This document shows, piece by piece, positions 24,216 through 33,278 of a DNA stretch of 49,949 nt. The stretch is taken from positions 1-49,949 of the forward strand of contig CAZDAM010000010.1 of the NCBI GenBank assembly GCA_964503595.1, given 5' to 3'. The position numbers were made by a program, and so were the translations under genes. The notes beneath the pieces are model-generated. The model was not told where the DNA came from, did not search any database, and saw only the letters and a list, made by a program, of their open reading frames with translations. This stretch comes from CAZDAM01 sp964503595 (GTDB lineage: Bacteria; Muiribacteriota; UBA6191). The first letter of the stretch is position 1. Every line of letters starts with the position of its first letter.

Positions 24216-24262
24216 AATCCACAGCAAGGAGCGTTTGTTGTTTTATTTTTATGCAAATTACT

Positions 24263-26050
24263 CTACCGGGGAGTCCAGACCATATTCATACCCTCCAGAT
24301 TGCAGTCTGAAGAGAGCTCCAGGTAAAGTTCCAGATTTTCGGCATTCCCCAGGTGGCTCTGGTGGATATTGGGGCTGATATAATTGAAGTCTTCGTCCAG
24401 GAAGCCCGAGGCCTGAAGATTGGCCATATTGATGAACTGTGAATTGTCCAGAGGAAACGAGACAACATTGTCATCCGGAACATCCGGGTTGAAATCGAGG
24501 TCTTCCTGAGTATATGTGTTTTTCTTCTGGATATTGATGGTCGCGGTATCAAAATCAATCGAGACTTTGTAGATCCTGAGATTTTCCGGGCTTCGAATGA
24601 CAATTGAGAGCACTCCTTCAAGACCTTGATCCAGATCGACATCCCAGACCAGACCTGAAAAAAAGAAAGTCTCTGAGACCCGGATCTGTGCCCCGGAAGG
24701 CAGATTTGATGTGATGTGGCGGCATCTTAAGGTGGGTGGGGCTCCAGGCAGGCAATTTTCGCGTGAGAAGCCCTGCTGCGGGCTTAGTGTTGATGCCCTG
24801 GTGTGAATGGCCTGGGAATAAGCCCGGGTTTCCAGAGGGATGAGGCCTGAAAATTTCTGGCTCATCAGGCTCTGGGAGTCATGTTCAGAGAGAAGCCCGC
24901 CCATGATAGCCTGAAGATCCATGCGGACACTGGCAACCGAGGCTATTTGATCGTAAGGAACGGTTTCGACCCCATCGTTTAAAACCATATCCAGGGCTCC
25001 GGAAGTCGAGCGGGATGAAATATAAGACATCCGGCTGGCCGGCCTTGAGTTCAGAGCGGTTGGGAACTGGATTCTGAAGCGGGAAAGATTGGAGTTCATG
25101 AGGGCGGTCCGGGAGGGCAGGCTTTTTAGGGCATTGTTGTAAAGCAGGATAAAACTGTCCTGGGGCAGACGCTCGACTTCGCTCAGAAGTTCGGCATTGG
25201 AGGCCAGGTTCCAAAGAGGTCTTAGCGGATCAAAGCTGGCATCCTTAAGGATGATGTGGGCCATCAAGCTTTCCTGATCATCCACAATGGAAGTCTCGGT
25301 TTCTGGGTGATAAAACACACTGATCCTATCATCTGGACGATCAAAGGGGTTGGGGAAGAGCTGGGCCGGGTTGGTGGCCATGATCTGCTGAACCTGCGAA
25401 ATGGAGGGGGGAATCTGGGCATCACCGGGGAAAAAAAGCGGGGCGCTCCCGCCAGTGAAAACCAGGTATGAATTGGGGGTTTCCCCGTTATTCAAAGGGG
25501 GTCTCCAGACCAGGCGGGTTGGCAGGGAAGAGACTCTTGAGGATGGATCCAAAAGACGTTCTGCCTCGGTCAACCGGGCATGAAGATAAACCTGGGGTTC
25601 CAGACTTCCTGCTCTGGGTTGACGGGACAGGTACCAGCGCAGTTCGTAGCGGCTGGAGGCCTCGTTGAACTGGACTCTGAGACCTCCTGAAGTTCTGCCA
25701 TCCTGGCTTGGTGGGCCGGAGATATTCTCCGAACCCATCAATTCCCCGATATAATCTTCAAGGGGCAGGGAATTGTCCCGGTAACTGGGCACAAAACTGA
25801 TGCTGTTAGCCCGGGCCTCAATCAGTTCTACAGCATTCTTGAGGCCATCGAATTCGAACTGGTCGCCATCCTGGATCTCATCAAAAAGGGAAGTTGCCAT
25901 GCGTTGCAGATCCGAAAGCTCCCGACTACGCATATAGGTTGTGACAAACTGCTCGGTTAGAATCGACATCAGAAGCCCTAGAGCGGTAAAAACGGATATC
26001 GTGATCAGAACTTCGATCAGATTGAATCCAGCTCTGGACTTTCTGGCCAT
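24263..26050 (-). CDS. large type IV prepilin-like protein (PilW/GspJ-type N-terminus)
   Basis: The start has a class III prepilin signal. Positively charged MARKSRAG is followed by FNLIEVLITI, with cleavage expected after Gly8 and the methylated Phe at +1 and Glu at +5, then a hydrophobic helix to about residue 30. At 595 residues it is far larger than ordinary minor pilins. The remainder is a Ser/Leu/Pro-rich periplasmic region with no domain I recognise. It follows the PilC gene with a five-base gap, so it is probably a minor pilin or pseudopilin of the same machine. It is the last gene of the long minus-strand run. Confidence 0.8.
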   Translation of the reverse strand: MARKSRAGFNLIEVLITISVFTALGLLMSILTEQFVTTYMRSRELSDLQRMATSLFDEIQDGDQFEFDGLKNAVELIEARANSISFVPSYRDNSLPLEDYIGELMGSENISGPPSQDGRTSGGLRVQFNEASSRYELRWYLSRQPRAGSLEPQVYLHARLTEAERLLDPSSRVSSLPTRLVWRPPLNNGETPNSYLVFTGGSAPLFFPGDAQIPPSISQVQQIMATNPAQLFPNPFDRPDDRISVFYHPETETSIVDDQESLMAHIILKDASFDPLRPLWNLASNAELLSEVERLPQDSFILLYNNALKSLPSRTALMNSNLSRFRIQFPTALNSRPASRMSYISSRSTSGALDMVLNDGVETVPYDQIASVASVRMDLQAIMGGLLSEHDSQSLMSQKFSGLIPLETRAYSQAIHTRASTLSPQQGFSRENCLPGAPPTLRCRHITSNLPSGAQIRVSETFFFSGLVWDVDLDQGLEGVLSIVIRSPENLRIYKVSIDFDTATINIQKKNTYTQEDLDFNPDVPDDNVVSFPLDNSQFINMANLQASGFLDEDFNYISPNIHQSHLGNAENLELYLELSSDCNLEGMNMVWTPR

Positions 26051-26055
26051 CTGGT

Positions 26056-27273
26056 CTACACACTCTTGGTCAGGTTGATGATCGGCATTAGGAGGGCAAG
26101 GGCAATGAAGAGAACGGTACCACCCAGGAAGACAATCAGGATGGGCTCAATCATTGAGGTGAGCTGTTTGACCGAATATTCAACTTCCTGCTCAAAAAAT
26201 TCGGCGACAGAGGTGAGCATATCGGTCAGACGGCCACTCTGCTCTCCGATGGTTACCATCTGAACAACAATCGGTGGAAAAATTCCGGTTTTCTCGAAGG
26301 ATTCTCCGAGTCCCTTGCCTTCGCTGATGTCCTTTTTGATGGTGCGGAATTTTGCTGTCAGATAGTCATTGCCAAAGATTTCTTCCAGAATTTCCAGAGA
26401 CTGGATAAGGGATACGCCAGCGTCCTGAAGATTCACCAGAATATAGCAGAAACGTGACATTACGGAGAGTAGGATGAGCTGCCCGAAGATAGGGATTTTC
26501 AGGGTATACATATCCCAGTAGTACTTGAGCTTGCCGGTTCTTAGGGCTGCCCGGAGAGAAAAAGCTCCTCCAATCAGGGCTGGAACAAAGATGAACCAGT
26601 AGGTGGAGAAGAAATCCGAAGCCAGAAACAGAGCTTCAGTAACTGCTGGAAGATCCATCTTTCTGGCTCGGAACATTTCTTTGATTTTTGGAACGACCGT
26701 GAAAAACAGACCCACGATGACAAGGACCGCAATGATCAGAACGATAACCGGATAGGTGATGGCCCCGACAATTTTCTTGTTGAGCTCATTCTCTTTTTCA
26801 AGAGTCACGGTATAGCGCTCGATCACGGTTTCAAGAAAACCCCCAAGCTCACCGGCCTTCAAAACGGCAATCAGGAGGGGTTTGAAGATTCTGACGTGAC
26901 TCTGGAAAGCCTGAGAGAGGCCTTCTCCACGCTTGATCCGGTTTCCGATATCGTTGAGAGTGTCCTTGAAAACCTTGTTTTCCTGACTCCTTGAGATATT
27001 TTCCAGAATGACGGGAATTGGAATCCCAGCTTTCAGGGTGGCATTGAACTGGCGGAAGAAAAGAATGATTTCCTTGGTTGGAACCTTGAGCACGCTATGC
27101 TTGATGTCAAGTATTTTGGTTTCAAAAGCGCTGAGTGGCCGGATGCTGATCACTTCAAACTGCATTGCAATCAGGTTGTCGCGCAGAGCTTCCCTGCTTT
27201 CGGCAACGACAGTTCCGTTGGTGATTTTGCCTTTGAAATCCTTGACCTTGTAGCGAAAGGAAATCGCTGGCAT
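26056..27273 (-). CDS. pilC: type IV pilus/type II secretion inner-membrane platform protein (PilC/GspF)
   Basis: The platform protein anchors the assembly and retraction ATPases. From the ATG at 27273 (AGGAAGAG just upstream) it has 405 residues, the normal length. An N-terminal cytoplasmic domain begins FRYKVKDFKGKITNG. Two T2SSF repeats follow: FFRQFNATLKAGIPI near residue 78 and ILVNLQDAGVSLIQSLE near 275. Three hydrophobic segments (near 170, 220 and the C-terminus) are present. The start codon overlaps the stop of the J-domain gene (ATGA). Since pilT is elsewhere in the window, pilC is the more likely role than gspF. Confidence 0.88.
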   Translation of the reverse strand: MPAISFRYKVKDFKGKITNGTVVAESREALRDNLIAMQFEVISIRPLSAFETKILDIKHSVLKVPTKEIILFFRQFNATLKAGIPIPVILENISRSQENKVFKDTLNDIGNRIKRGEGLSQAFQSHVRIFKPLLIAVLKAGELGGFLETVIERYTVTLEKENELNKKIVGAITYPVIVLIIAVLVIVGLFFTVVPKIKEMFRARKMDLPAVTEALFLASDFFSTYWFIFVPALIGGAFSLRAALRTGKLKYYWDMYTLKIPIFGQLILLSVMSRFCYILVNLQDAGVSLIQSLEILEEIFGNDYLTAKFRTIKKDISEGKGLGESFEKTGIFPPIVVQMVTIGEQSGRLTDMLTSVAEFFEQEVEYSVKQLTSMIEPILIVFLGGTVLFIALALLMPIINLTKSV

Positions 27274-27755
27274 CAGCTCTTCCTTACGCTCTTGATGGTT
27301 TGCCACGCCTCAGTCAGCATTTGGGTGACCTTTGTGGCATGAGCTACACGGGAAGCGTCTCCGGCAAAGCGGTCCGGATGAAACTGGCGCATTTCCTTCT
27401 TGTAGGCCTTTTCAATTTCTTTGAGGTCCGCCTGGGGGGAGACTCCCAGCCGCTTGCAGGCAGCTTCGTAAGCCGATTTCTTTTGCGGGGAGCCCCGACT
27501 CTGGGAAGTTCTCTGGCGCGCCCTAGCAAATTCCTGTTTCAGATAGTCATCCAGCTCTTCTTCCGAGTATTTCTGGTCCGGATCGGCCTTGGAGGCAAAT
27601 TCAGATTTGATGTCCTCAAACTTCTGTCTGAGGTGATCACCAAGCTCTCCGGATTCGTATTTGCGGCTTAGGTTCTGAAATTCATCCGTAAATGTTTCGG
27701 CTGCCGAGTTGGCATAGGATTTGACAATACGGGCAATTCGGTCCGTGATTCCCAT
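27273..27755 (-). CDS. J-domain (DnaJ-like) protein, 160 aa
   Basis: The C-terminal half (about 95-158) is a J domain: AYEAACKRLGVSPQADLKEI, then the HPD motif in RQFHPDRFAG, then a final helix. J domains stimulate the ATPase of DnaK-type Hsp70 chaperones. The N-terminal half is charged and helical (EFQNLSRKYESGELG, KYSEEELDDYLKQEF) and carries no zinc finger, so this is a class C-like co-chaperone with the J domain at the wrong end. Its stop overlaps the PilC start, suggesting translational coupling and a possible pilus-specific chaperone role, which is inference. No dnaK is in the window. Confidence 0.8.
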   Translation of the reverse strand: MGITDRIARIVKSYANSAAETFTDEFQNLSRKYESGELGDHLRQKFEDIKSEFASKADPDQKYSEEELDDYLKQEFARARQRTSQSRGSPQKKSAYEAACKRLGVSPQADLKEIEKAYKKEMRQFHPDRFAGDASRVAHATKVTQMLTEAWQTIKSVRKS

Positions 27756-27796
27756 GTTTCTATTGTACTAGGTCGGGCATTGTAATTTCTATCACT

Positions 27797-28687
27797 TCAG
27801 GAGTTTTTGCCTCTTGGATGATGCCCCAGAATCACTTCCTTCATGCGGGCCCGGGAAATGTGGGTATAAACCTGGGTGGTAGCCAGATTTTCATGTCCCA
27901 GAAGTTCCTGGACGGAGCGGATATCTGCTCCATGATTCAGAAGATGGGTCGCAAATGAGTGTCTTAGCTGATGGGGAGAAATCCGCTTATGGTAGCCAAG
28001 CTCATCCAGATATTGATGCAGGCAGTACTGGATTCCCCGGATGGTAAGGGTCTGGTATCGCTGATTCAGAAAAAGACCGGTACTTGAAGTACTGACTGTT
28101 TTTCTGAGTTTCAGGTAGCTTAGGAGATAGCTCTGGCAGGCGGATGATAGAAAAACCTGCCTTTCCTTGTTTCCCTTGCCTCGAATGATGATGTGCTCCA
28201 TGGAGGAAGAGAAGTGTGCTGGCGTCAGGCTGGCAAGTTCACTGACCCGCATGCCTGTGGAATAAAGCAGATCGACAATCAGATAGTCCCTCATCCCGAA
28301 GAAATCTTCCTTCAGAGGAGCCTTGAGAATTTCTTTCAGATCGGTTTCAAAGACAAAACGGGGGAGACGTCTTTCCTGTTTGGGGCTGATCAGATGGCGC
28401 CCCCAGTCGGAGGGAATATTCCCTTTGCGGTAGTGATAGCGGTAAAAAGATCGAAGAGAGGAGATCTTTCTTAAGATGGAGGAAGGCTTGAGTCCGAGCT
28501 CTCGCAGGCGATAGGGCCAAGCTTTGACTTCCTTGAGTTCAAACTTCAGGACATCAATGCGTTTGAGATTTTCCCGAAGAAAGTTTTCCCATTGCTGAAG
28601 GTCGCGGGCATATGCCTGAATGGTTCCTTCAGCATAGTGGGCCTCGTTTCTTAAATAGGCGAGAAATTCTTCAATGGGTTTGAGCAC
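27797..28687 (-). CDS. tyrosine recombinase XerC/XerD
   Basis: This site-specific recombinase should resolve chromosome dimers at dif. The 296 residues begin with a GTG start and match the family length. An N-terminal SAM-like core-binding domain (about 4-85) is followed by the catalytic domain. All catalytic residues are present: R147 (STGMRVSE), K171 (GKGNKER), H239 and R242 (HQLRHSFATH), H265 (LLGHENL) and the nucleophile Y274 (TTQVYTH). XerC versus XerD cannot be separated without a tree, and only one is visible here. It lies 15 bp after truA, a chromosomal context that argues against a phage integrase. Confidence 0.92.
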   Translation of the reverse strand: MLKPIEEFLAYLRNEAHYAEGTIQAYARDLQQWENFLRENLKRIDVLKFELKEVKAWPYRLRELGLKPSSILRKISSLRSFYRYHYRKGNIPSDWGRHLISPKQERRLPRFVFETDLKEILKAPLKEDFFGMRDYLIVDLLYSTGMRVSELASLTPAHFSSSMEHIIIRGKGNKERQVFLSSACQSYLLSYLKLRKTVSTSSTGLFLNQRYQTLTIRGIQYCLHQYLDELGYHKRISPHQLRHSFATHLLNHGADIRSVQELLGHENLATTQVYTHISRARMKEVILGHHPRGKNS

Positions 28688-28702
28688 ACCTGGATCATCG
28701 GC

Positions 28703-29518
28703 TCAATTTGGATTCCCGTGGAGGCTGGACTCAAGATCCTTAGGGATTCCGTCCTGAGGAATCAGGTGAGAACGGCTCAGATAAAGGCCTCCGGCAGGAG
28801 CGGGGCGAATCATGGGGCGGCGGGCCAGATCAAATTTTTCTCCTCTGAGCATGGCTTTCAGATCCTCAGGGGGGAGTTTTTCGGCAAGAATTGCATCGGC
28901 ATAGGCAATCATGAAACGGATCATCATCCAGAGGAAGCCATCTCCCTGAATCGTGATTTCATAGAAACCGTGTTCTTTTTCCTGCATCTGGCATTGATGA
29001 ATGCTGCGGTAGAAATCGGTGGTTTTTCTGGTTTTATCGACCTTGGAAAGCAGACGGAAATTGTGGCGGCCGCAAAAAAGATTCAAAGCCTGATTCCAGG
29101 CATCAAGTCCGGCAAAAGAATCTTCACGGCACCAGGAATAAGGCTGATGAAAGGCGTAAAACTTCTGAAAGCGGATCTGGTAGGTGTAGGTCTTTTCGTG
29201 GGAGATTGCCTTGAGGTTGAAATCATCTGGAGCATCGGTTACGGCATTGATGCGGATATACTCAAAATGGCGATTGAGAATATGGGGGATTCTTGAAGCA
29301 GACGTACGGAAATGGCCACACATCAGAATTCTTTGATCAAGTGCATGTACCCCGGAATCTGTGCGACTGGCCCCATGGACTGCCACAGGAGTTTGAAGAA
29401 TGGCAGAGATGACTTTTTGAAGCTCTCCCTGAACTGTGACGGCATTGGGCTGGATCTGAAAACCCTGAAAGCGGGAGCCGTCATAAGAGATGGAGGCATA
29501 TAGCCAGCGCTGGCTCAC
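28703..29518 (-). CDS. truA: tRNA pseudouridine(38-40) synthase TruA
   Basis: TruA isomerises U38-U40 in the tRNA anticodon arm. The 271 residues include the N-terminal SYDGSRFQGFQIQP and the catalytic Asp54 in GASRTDSGVHAL. HEKTYTYQIRF, RHNFRLLS and DGFLWMMIRFMI follow, and the closing APAGGLYLS is typical. The start is a GTG that overlaps the cyclase stop by four bases (GTGA), so its translation is tied to the cyclase gene. The gene is complete and shows no odd features. Confidence 0.96.
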   Translation of the reverse strand: MSQRWLYASISYDGSRFQGFQIQPNAVTVQGELQKVISAILQTPVAVHGASRTDSGVHALDQRILMCGHFRTSASRIPHILNRHFEYIRINAVTDAPDDFNLKAISHEKTYTYQIRFQKFYAFHQPYSWCREDSFAGLDAWNQALNLFCGRHNFRLLSKVDKTRKTTDFYRSIHQCQMQEKEHGFYEITIQGDGFLWMMIRFMIAYADAILAEKLPPEDLKAMLRGEKFDLARRPMIRPAPAGGLYLSRSHLIPQDGIPKDLESSLHGNPN

Positions 29519-31437
29519 GAAATGGAGTTGCCCTCAAGATCAAAGTTCACGCTGAAGAGCTGCAAAGGCTCAGCCTTGCCTTTGACCTGCTTGGCTCCCC
29601 GGTGGGTGAACTCGATTTTCCTGTTGCTCATGGCGTCCCTGGTGGCTGCGGTCACAAAAATTTCATTGGCTTCGGAGTTGGACTCCACTCTTGAAGCGGT
29701 ATTCACCGCATCGCCAAACACGTCTCCGTCTTTAACAATTACGGGTCCCGTATTCAGGCCCACTCGAATTTCCCAGCGGATCTTACCTTCATCTTCACGG
29801 CGTTTGTTATTCTTCCAGATGGCCTGCTGAATCTGAACCGAAGCGATCACAGCTGAATCCGCCGTTTCAAAGCGGGCCATGAAAGCATCCCCGATTTTCT
29901 TGATGACGACGCCTTCATGGCGGGCAATGATTGGGGGCAGAATTTCATCCGATTCCTGCAGGATCTGCATGGTTTCCAGTGGGGACTGGGATTCCGTCAT
30001 CTTGGTATAGCCCTTGATGTCGGTAAACATGATGGTCAGGGTTCTTTCGTATTTTTTCAGAATATCGGTTTCCACCGAGGAGTCTCCGTCCTTTCGAAGA
30101 GCCAGCATTTCCTGAAGGGACATCTTGGAGCGGGAGTCAGCATCGTCCAGATTGAAGCCAGGGTCCTGCTGGATTTTTCGCTGCTGGGTCAGAGCAATTG
30201 GATCATTGGGGACCTGCTCAAGAATCACGGCATAGATCTGAAACAGATCATTGAGCTTCTCCTTGAGTTGATAAATCGTGAAAAGCATATCGTGAACCCG
30301 CTGGTTTTCGTAATTAAATTCCAGAAGCTTTTCCAGATCATCCAAAGCGGTGTCAAACTCTCCTGCTGTCAGCTTATGCTCGGAAAGCAGGAGGTAAGGG
30401 GTCGGGTTTTCCGGATCCACGGATTTATAATGCTCGTAGAAATCAATGGCCATTTCATCTTGAACCGGGGCTTCGGAAAGGACTTTGAGCAGATATTCGG
30501 CAATCTGTGGACTTCCGGCAGGGGTATCGAGAATTTTTATCAGGCTTCGGATACTGCGTTTGTCCTTGGTCTGAAGCTTGATGGCATAGCCAGCGAAGAA
30601 TCGGCAGAATTCGGTATCGGATGGATTGGCCTCAACGTGGGCAATCATGTAAGGCAAATCCTGGGTGCGGGCCTTGGTCGGATTTTTGGCGATGGCAGCC
30701 CCGATTTCACGCTGGATTTCAGCTTCGTTTTCTTCGGTTGAAGCGCGCTTTAGAAGGGGGATGGCTTCATCGATGACCCCGTCAGCCAGAAGAGCTTTGC
30801 CAAGATAGAAATCCAGCTGAATGATGACATCCTTGGGGAGTCCCTGCCTGAGGGAAGGATCGGCCATTTTATCCCGGACCTTCTGGGTCTGCCCGGCTTT
30901 CAGCCAGCTTCTGGACTGCTGGATCAGTTTTTTTGCCCGTTTCTGCAGGGCTTTCTCGGCCCGTTTTGGGGCTGAGCGCTCCATGATGCTGGTGATGGTG
31001 TCCTTGGCGGAAATCAGCAGAACAAGAGCCAGCAGAATCCAGTGCAGAAAAAGGCTCTGGATCCGGGAGTGAGCCCACAGTTCCTTAACCAGAAACAGCT
31101 TGTCATTGGATGGTGGAACGGTTTCCTTGAGCTGTCGATCCGTCTGCTCTTCGGCGGGTGCCCCGTTTTCATCCAGAAAAATCAGATCCCGGGCATCGGA
31201 TTCGTCGTAGAAGAGGTATTTTGCATCCACGGCCTGAAGGGGGGCCGAGTCATGGATGCGAAAGACTGCTGCGACATCGGGGTAGGGCTCCTGACCGATA
31301 AAAATCTTGCCGGCATTCATCAGAGAAAGTTCATTGTTGGCCATCAGATTCTGGCTGACGAACAGGTAGGTTTCTGCGGAAAAAATAACAGCGAGCAGAA
31401 GAACGGCCCCAATCAGGCGGAGAATCAGGCTGACCAT
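29515..31437 (-). CDS. membrane-bound class III adenylate/guanylate cyclase with TPR-like region
   Basis: This 640-residue protein has a membrane segment at about 4-27, an extracytoplasmic domain of about 100 residues and a second membrane segment (about 128-144). A basic helix and a long helical, TPR-like repeat region (about 200-440) follow, then the cyclase catalytic domain (about 462-635). Catalytic residues are complete: D473 in FTDIKGYT, D517 in KKIGDAF, and N579 and R583 in AVNTASR. Lys514 at the base-recognition site favours ATP. The periplasmic part could sense a signal. It belongs to the HDOD-MBL-cyclase cassette and overlaps truA by four bases. Confidence 0.9.
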   Translation of the reverse strand: MVSLILRLIGAVLLLAVIFSAETYLFVSQNLMANNELSLMNAGKIFIGQEPYPDVAAVFRIHDSAPLQAVDAKYLFYDESDARDLIFLDENGAPAEEQTDRQLKETVPPSNDKLFLVKELWAHSRIQSLFLHWILLALVLLISAKDTITSIMERSAPKRAEKALQKRAKKLIQQSRSWLKAGQTQKVRDKMADPSLRQGLPKDVIIQLDFYLGKALLADGVIDEAIPLLKRASTEENEAEIQREIGAAIAKNPTKARTQDLPYMIAHVEANPSDTEFCRFFAGYAIKLQTKDKRSIRSLIKILDTPAGSPQIAEYLLKVLSEAPVQDEMAIDFYEHYKSVDPENPTPYLLLSEHKLTAGEFDTALDDLEKLLEFNYENQRVHDMLFTIYQLKEKLNDLFQIYAVILEQVPNDPIALTQQRKIQQDPGFNLDDADSRSKMSLQEMLALRKDGDSSVETDILKKYERTLTIMFTDIKGYTKMTESQSPLETMQILQESDEILPPIIARHEGVVIKKIGDAFMARFETADSAVIASVQIQQAIWKNNKRREDEGKIRWEIRVGLNTGPVIVKDGDVFGDAVNTASRVESNSEANEIFVTAATRDAMSNRKIEFTHRGAKQVKGKAEPLQLFSVNFDLEGNSIS

Positions 31438-31473
31438 ATCCGGAAAATTCCTCTGGTATCTCGGGCAGACAAA

Positions 31474-32385
31474 TCAGGCGCTAAAGGACTGGCCTTCAGT
31501 TGCTGCGTTCAAACTTCTTATTGTGGTTTGCCCAAACCCTTTGACATGTTCCCGGTAGATTTCCAAGAGTTTATCCAGTTCATCATCGGAGCGCATCGGG
31601 TCGTGGTGGAAGAATACCACATCCCGGGCATTCGCGCGGTGGGCAATTGAGAGGGCATCTTCCATGGAAGTATGCCCCCAGCCCAGCTTGGTCTCGTATT
31701 CTGCATGGGTGTATTGAGCGTCAATGACAAGTACATCTGCATTTTTGCAGAACCCGACCAGGCCGTCATTCTGTTCCTGAACTGTCTGCTGAATTTCTTC
31801 AAATTCATCCAGTTCATCTTCATCTTCGGGAGGTATTCCTCCATAGATCACATCCCGATAGGGCTCAACATCGGTCAGAAAACAGATGGTCCTGCCATCT
31901 TTCTCAAAGCGGTAGGCCAAAGTACGCACGGGGTGATTGACGTATTTCGGGACAACCTTGATGGAACCGAGCATGAAAGGGGTTTCCATGATGGATTCGT
32001 AGGTGATTTCCGAGCAGAGCTGATTGAAGTTTACCGGAAAGTAGGAATATTGCATCTGATTGGACATTACATGATCAAAAGGTGTATCGAACATGGTGGG
32101 GCCAATCATGTGGATCTTGTTTTTTGGGATGAAGGCTGGTACGAAAAAGGGGAAACCCTGGATATGATCCCAGTGGGTATGAGTAATGAGAATGGGAATT
32201 TCAATGCCCGTTCCCCGGTTTTTCATGAGCGAAAGCCCGGCTTCACGGATTCCTGTGCCGCAGTCAATCAGAATGAATTCGTTGCCATCCCGGATTTCCA
32301 CGCAAGTTGTATTGCCGCCGTAGCGTACTGTTGTCGATCCAGGAGCTGCAATCGAGCCCCGGACTCCCCAAAAATAAATCTCCAT
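31474..32385 (-). CDS. MBL-fold metallo-hydrolase (possible cyclic nucleotide phosphodiesterase)
   Basis: The 303-residue protein has the metallo-beta-lactamase fold. It opens MEIYFWGVRGSIAAPG, then the zinc-ligand motif H69-x-H71-x-D73-H74 (ITHTHWDHIQG). CFLTDVEP supplies a later ligand, and a closing VVFFHHDP follows. An acidic insertion rich in Asp/Glu lies in the middle. The opening WGVRGS with this HxHxDH is shared with MBL proteins related to phosphodiesterases. Its neighbour is a nucleotide cyclase, so hydrolysis of a cyclic nucleotide is a reasonable guess, but the substrate is not shown by sequence. It overlaps the HDOD gene by one base (TAATG). Confidence 0.82.
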   Translation of the reverse strand: MEIYFWGVRGSIAAPGSTTVRYGGNTTCVEIRDGNEFILIDCGTGIREAGLSLMKNRGTGIEIPILITHTHWDHIQGFPFFVPAFIPKNKIHMIGPTMFDTPFDHVMSNQMQYSYFPVNFNQLCSEITYESIMETPFMLGSIKVVPKYVNHPVRTLAYRFEKDGRTICFLTDVEPYRDVIYGGIPPEDEDELDEFEEIQQTVQEQNDGLVGFCKNADVLVIDAQYTHAEYETKLGWGHTSMEDALSIAHRANARDVVFFHHDPMRSDDELDKLLEIYREHVKGFGQTTIRSLNAATEGQSFSA

Positions 32386-33239
32386 TACACCCCCTTGACA
32401 AATTCACTGGCTTTTTCAAGCTCGCCCTTGAGACGATTGACCAGAATCGATTCTGCATCGGTGTAGCTGAGCTTCAAGGTATCCCAGACCTCTGGCTGAA
32501 TGCTCGGAGGGCAGGGATTTCCGGAGTTGCCGACGTCGTATTCATGCAGCATGATCACGGCGATTGAGAGCACTTTGGTCGTGATCATCGCGGAGTCCAT
32601 GGGTTTCAGATAGTTTTCTACGGCATCCGTCAGCCAGTCCTGCATCCCCCAGCGGTGGGCCAGGCGGGAGCCGATTTCCAGATGAGTAATTCCGAACAGC
32701 TCACTTTCGACTTCCTGAAGAGGGGATTCACGTTCTTTTGAAAGCATCAGTGCCTGTTCGTATTCCACAGGATAGAATTGAAGCAGAAAGGCCTTGCCGA
32801 TATTGTGGAGAAGACCAATCAGGAAAAGTTCATCAACAAGCTGGCGTTCCAGTCGCAGATGTTTCCCCAGAAGCTGGCAGTAGACTGCGGCCCCAACGGA
32901 ATAAGTCCAGAAGTCTTCGCTATTGAGGATTTTGGAACGGGATTTTCCCTGAAAAGTTGTCAGAACACAGGTCGTCAGGGCCAGATGCTTTATGGTGTTG
33001 ACCCCAAGAAGAATCACTGCCCGGCTTAGAGCGGTAATACGGTTGGGGAGACCAAAGAAGGAGCCGTTCACAAGCTTCAGAACCTTGCCGGTAAGGACAG
33101 GATCCATCTGAATGACTTTAATCAGGTCCCTGGTTGAGGAACTGTTATCATTACAGAGCTGGATGATCTTGGGGATCGTATGATCCAAAGAGGTCATCTG
33201 CTCAATCTTCGCTTCAACTGTTTGCGATACTTTCTGCAT
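32385..33239 (-). CDS. HDOD-domain protein
   Basis: This 284-residue protein is a nearly complete HDOD domain, the HD-related fold found in signalling proteins. It has VIQMDPVLTGKVLKLVNGSFFG, ITALSRAVILLGVNTIKHLAL, and the HD-like LLHNIGKAFLLQFYP and LEIGSRLAHRWGMQ. The catalytic H-D pair of true HD phosphohydrolases is H-N here (LLHNIG), consistent with the non-enzymatic scaffold role described for this family. It is the first gene of the cassette with the MBL hydrolase and the cyclase, 39 bp after trkH. Direct binding partners are unknown. Confidence 0.88.
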   Translation of the reverse strand: MQKVSQTVEAKIEQMTSLDHTIPKIIQLCNDNSSSTRDLIKVIQMDPVLTGKVLKLVNGSFFGLPNRITALSRAVILLGVNTIKHLALTTCVLTTFQGKSRSKILNSEDFWTYSVGAAVYCQLLGKHLRLERQLVDELFLIGLLHNIGKAFLLQFYPVEYEQALMLSKERESPLQEVESELFGITHLEIGSRLAHRWGMQDWLTDAVENYLKPMDSAMITTKVLSIAVIMLHEYDVGNSGNPCPPSIQPEVWDTLKLSYTDAESILVNRLKGELEKASEFVKGV

Positions 33240-33278
33240 TCTTTTTCAGACTTTTCCTATTTGATAAACTTACCGATT

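Noticed and set aside
23760..24240. RNase P RNA, tmRNA, 6S or SRP RNA in the 580-bp gap
   Set aside because: I looked for the conserved cores of each on both strands and found none; an ACAGAAAAtCCCGGCC stretch slightly resembles an RNase P 3' region, but its 5' partner GAGGAAAGTCC is absent. HNH codons explain much of the region.
24095..24310. A 71-codon plus-strand frame in the gap
   Set aside because: It lies in the wrong frame across the HNH remnant and runs into the antisense of the pilin gene.
27797..28687. Phage or integron integrase
   Set aside because: The recombinase has chromosomal XerC/D length and motifs and sits between truA and a J-domain gene with no att-like repeats or phage genes.
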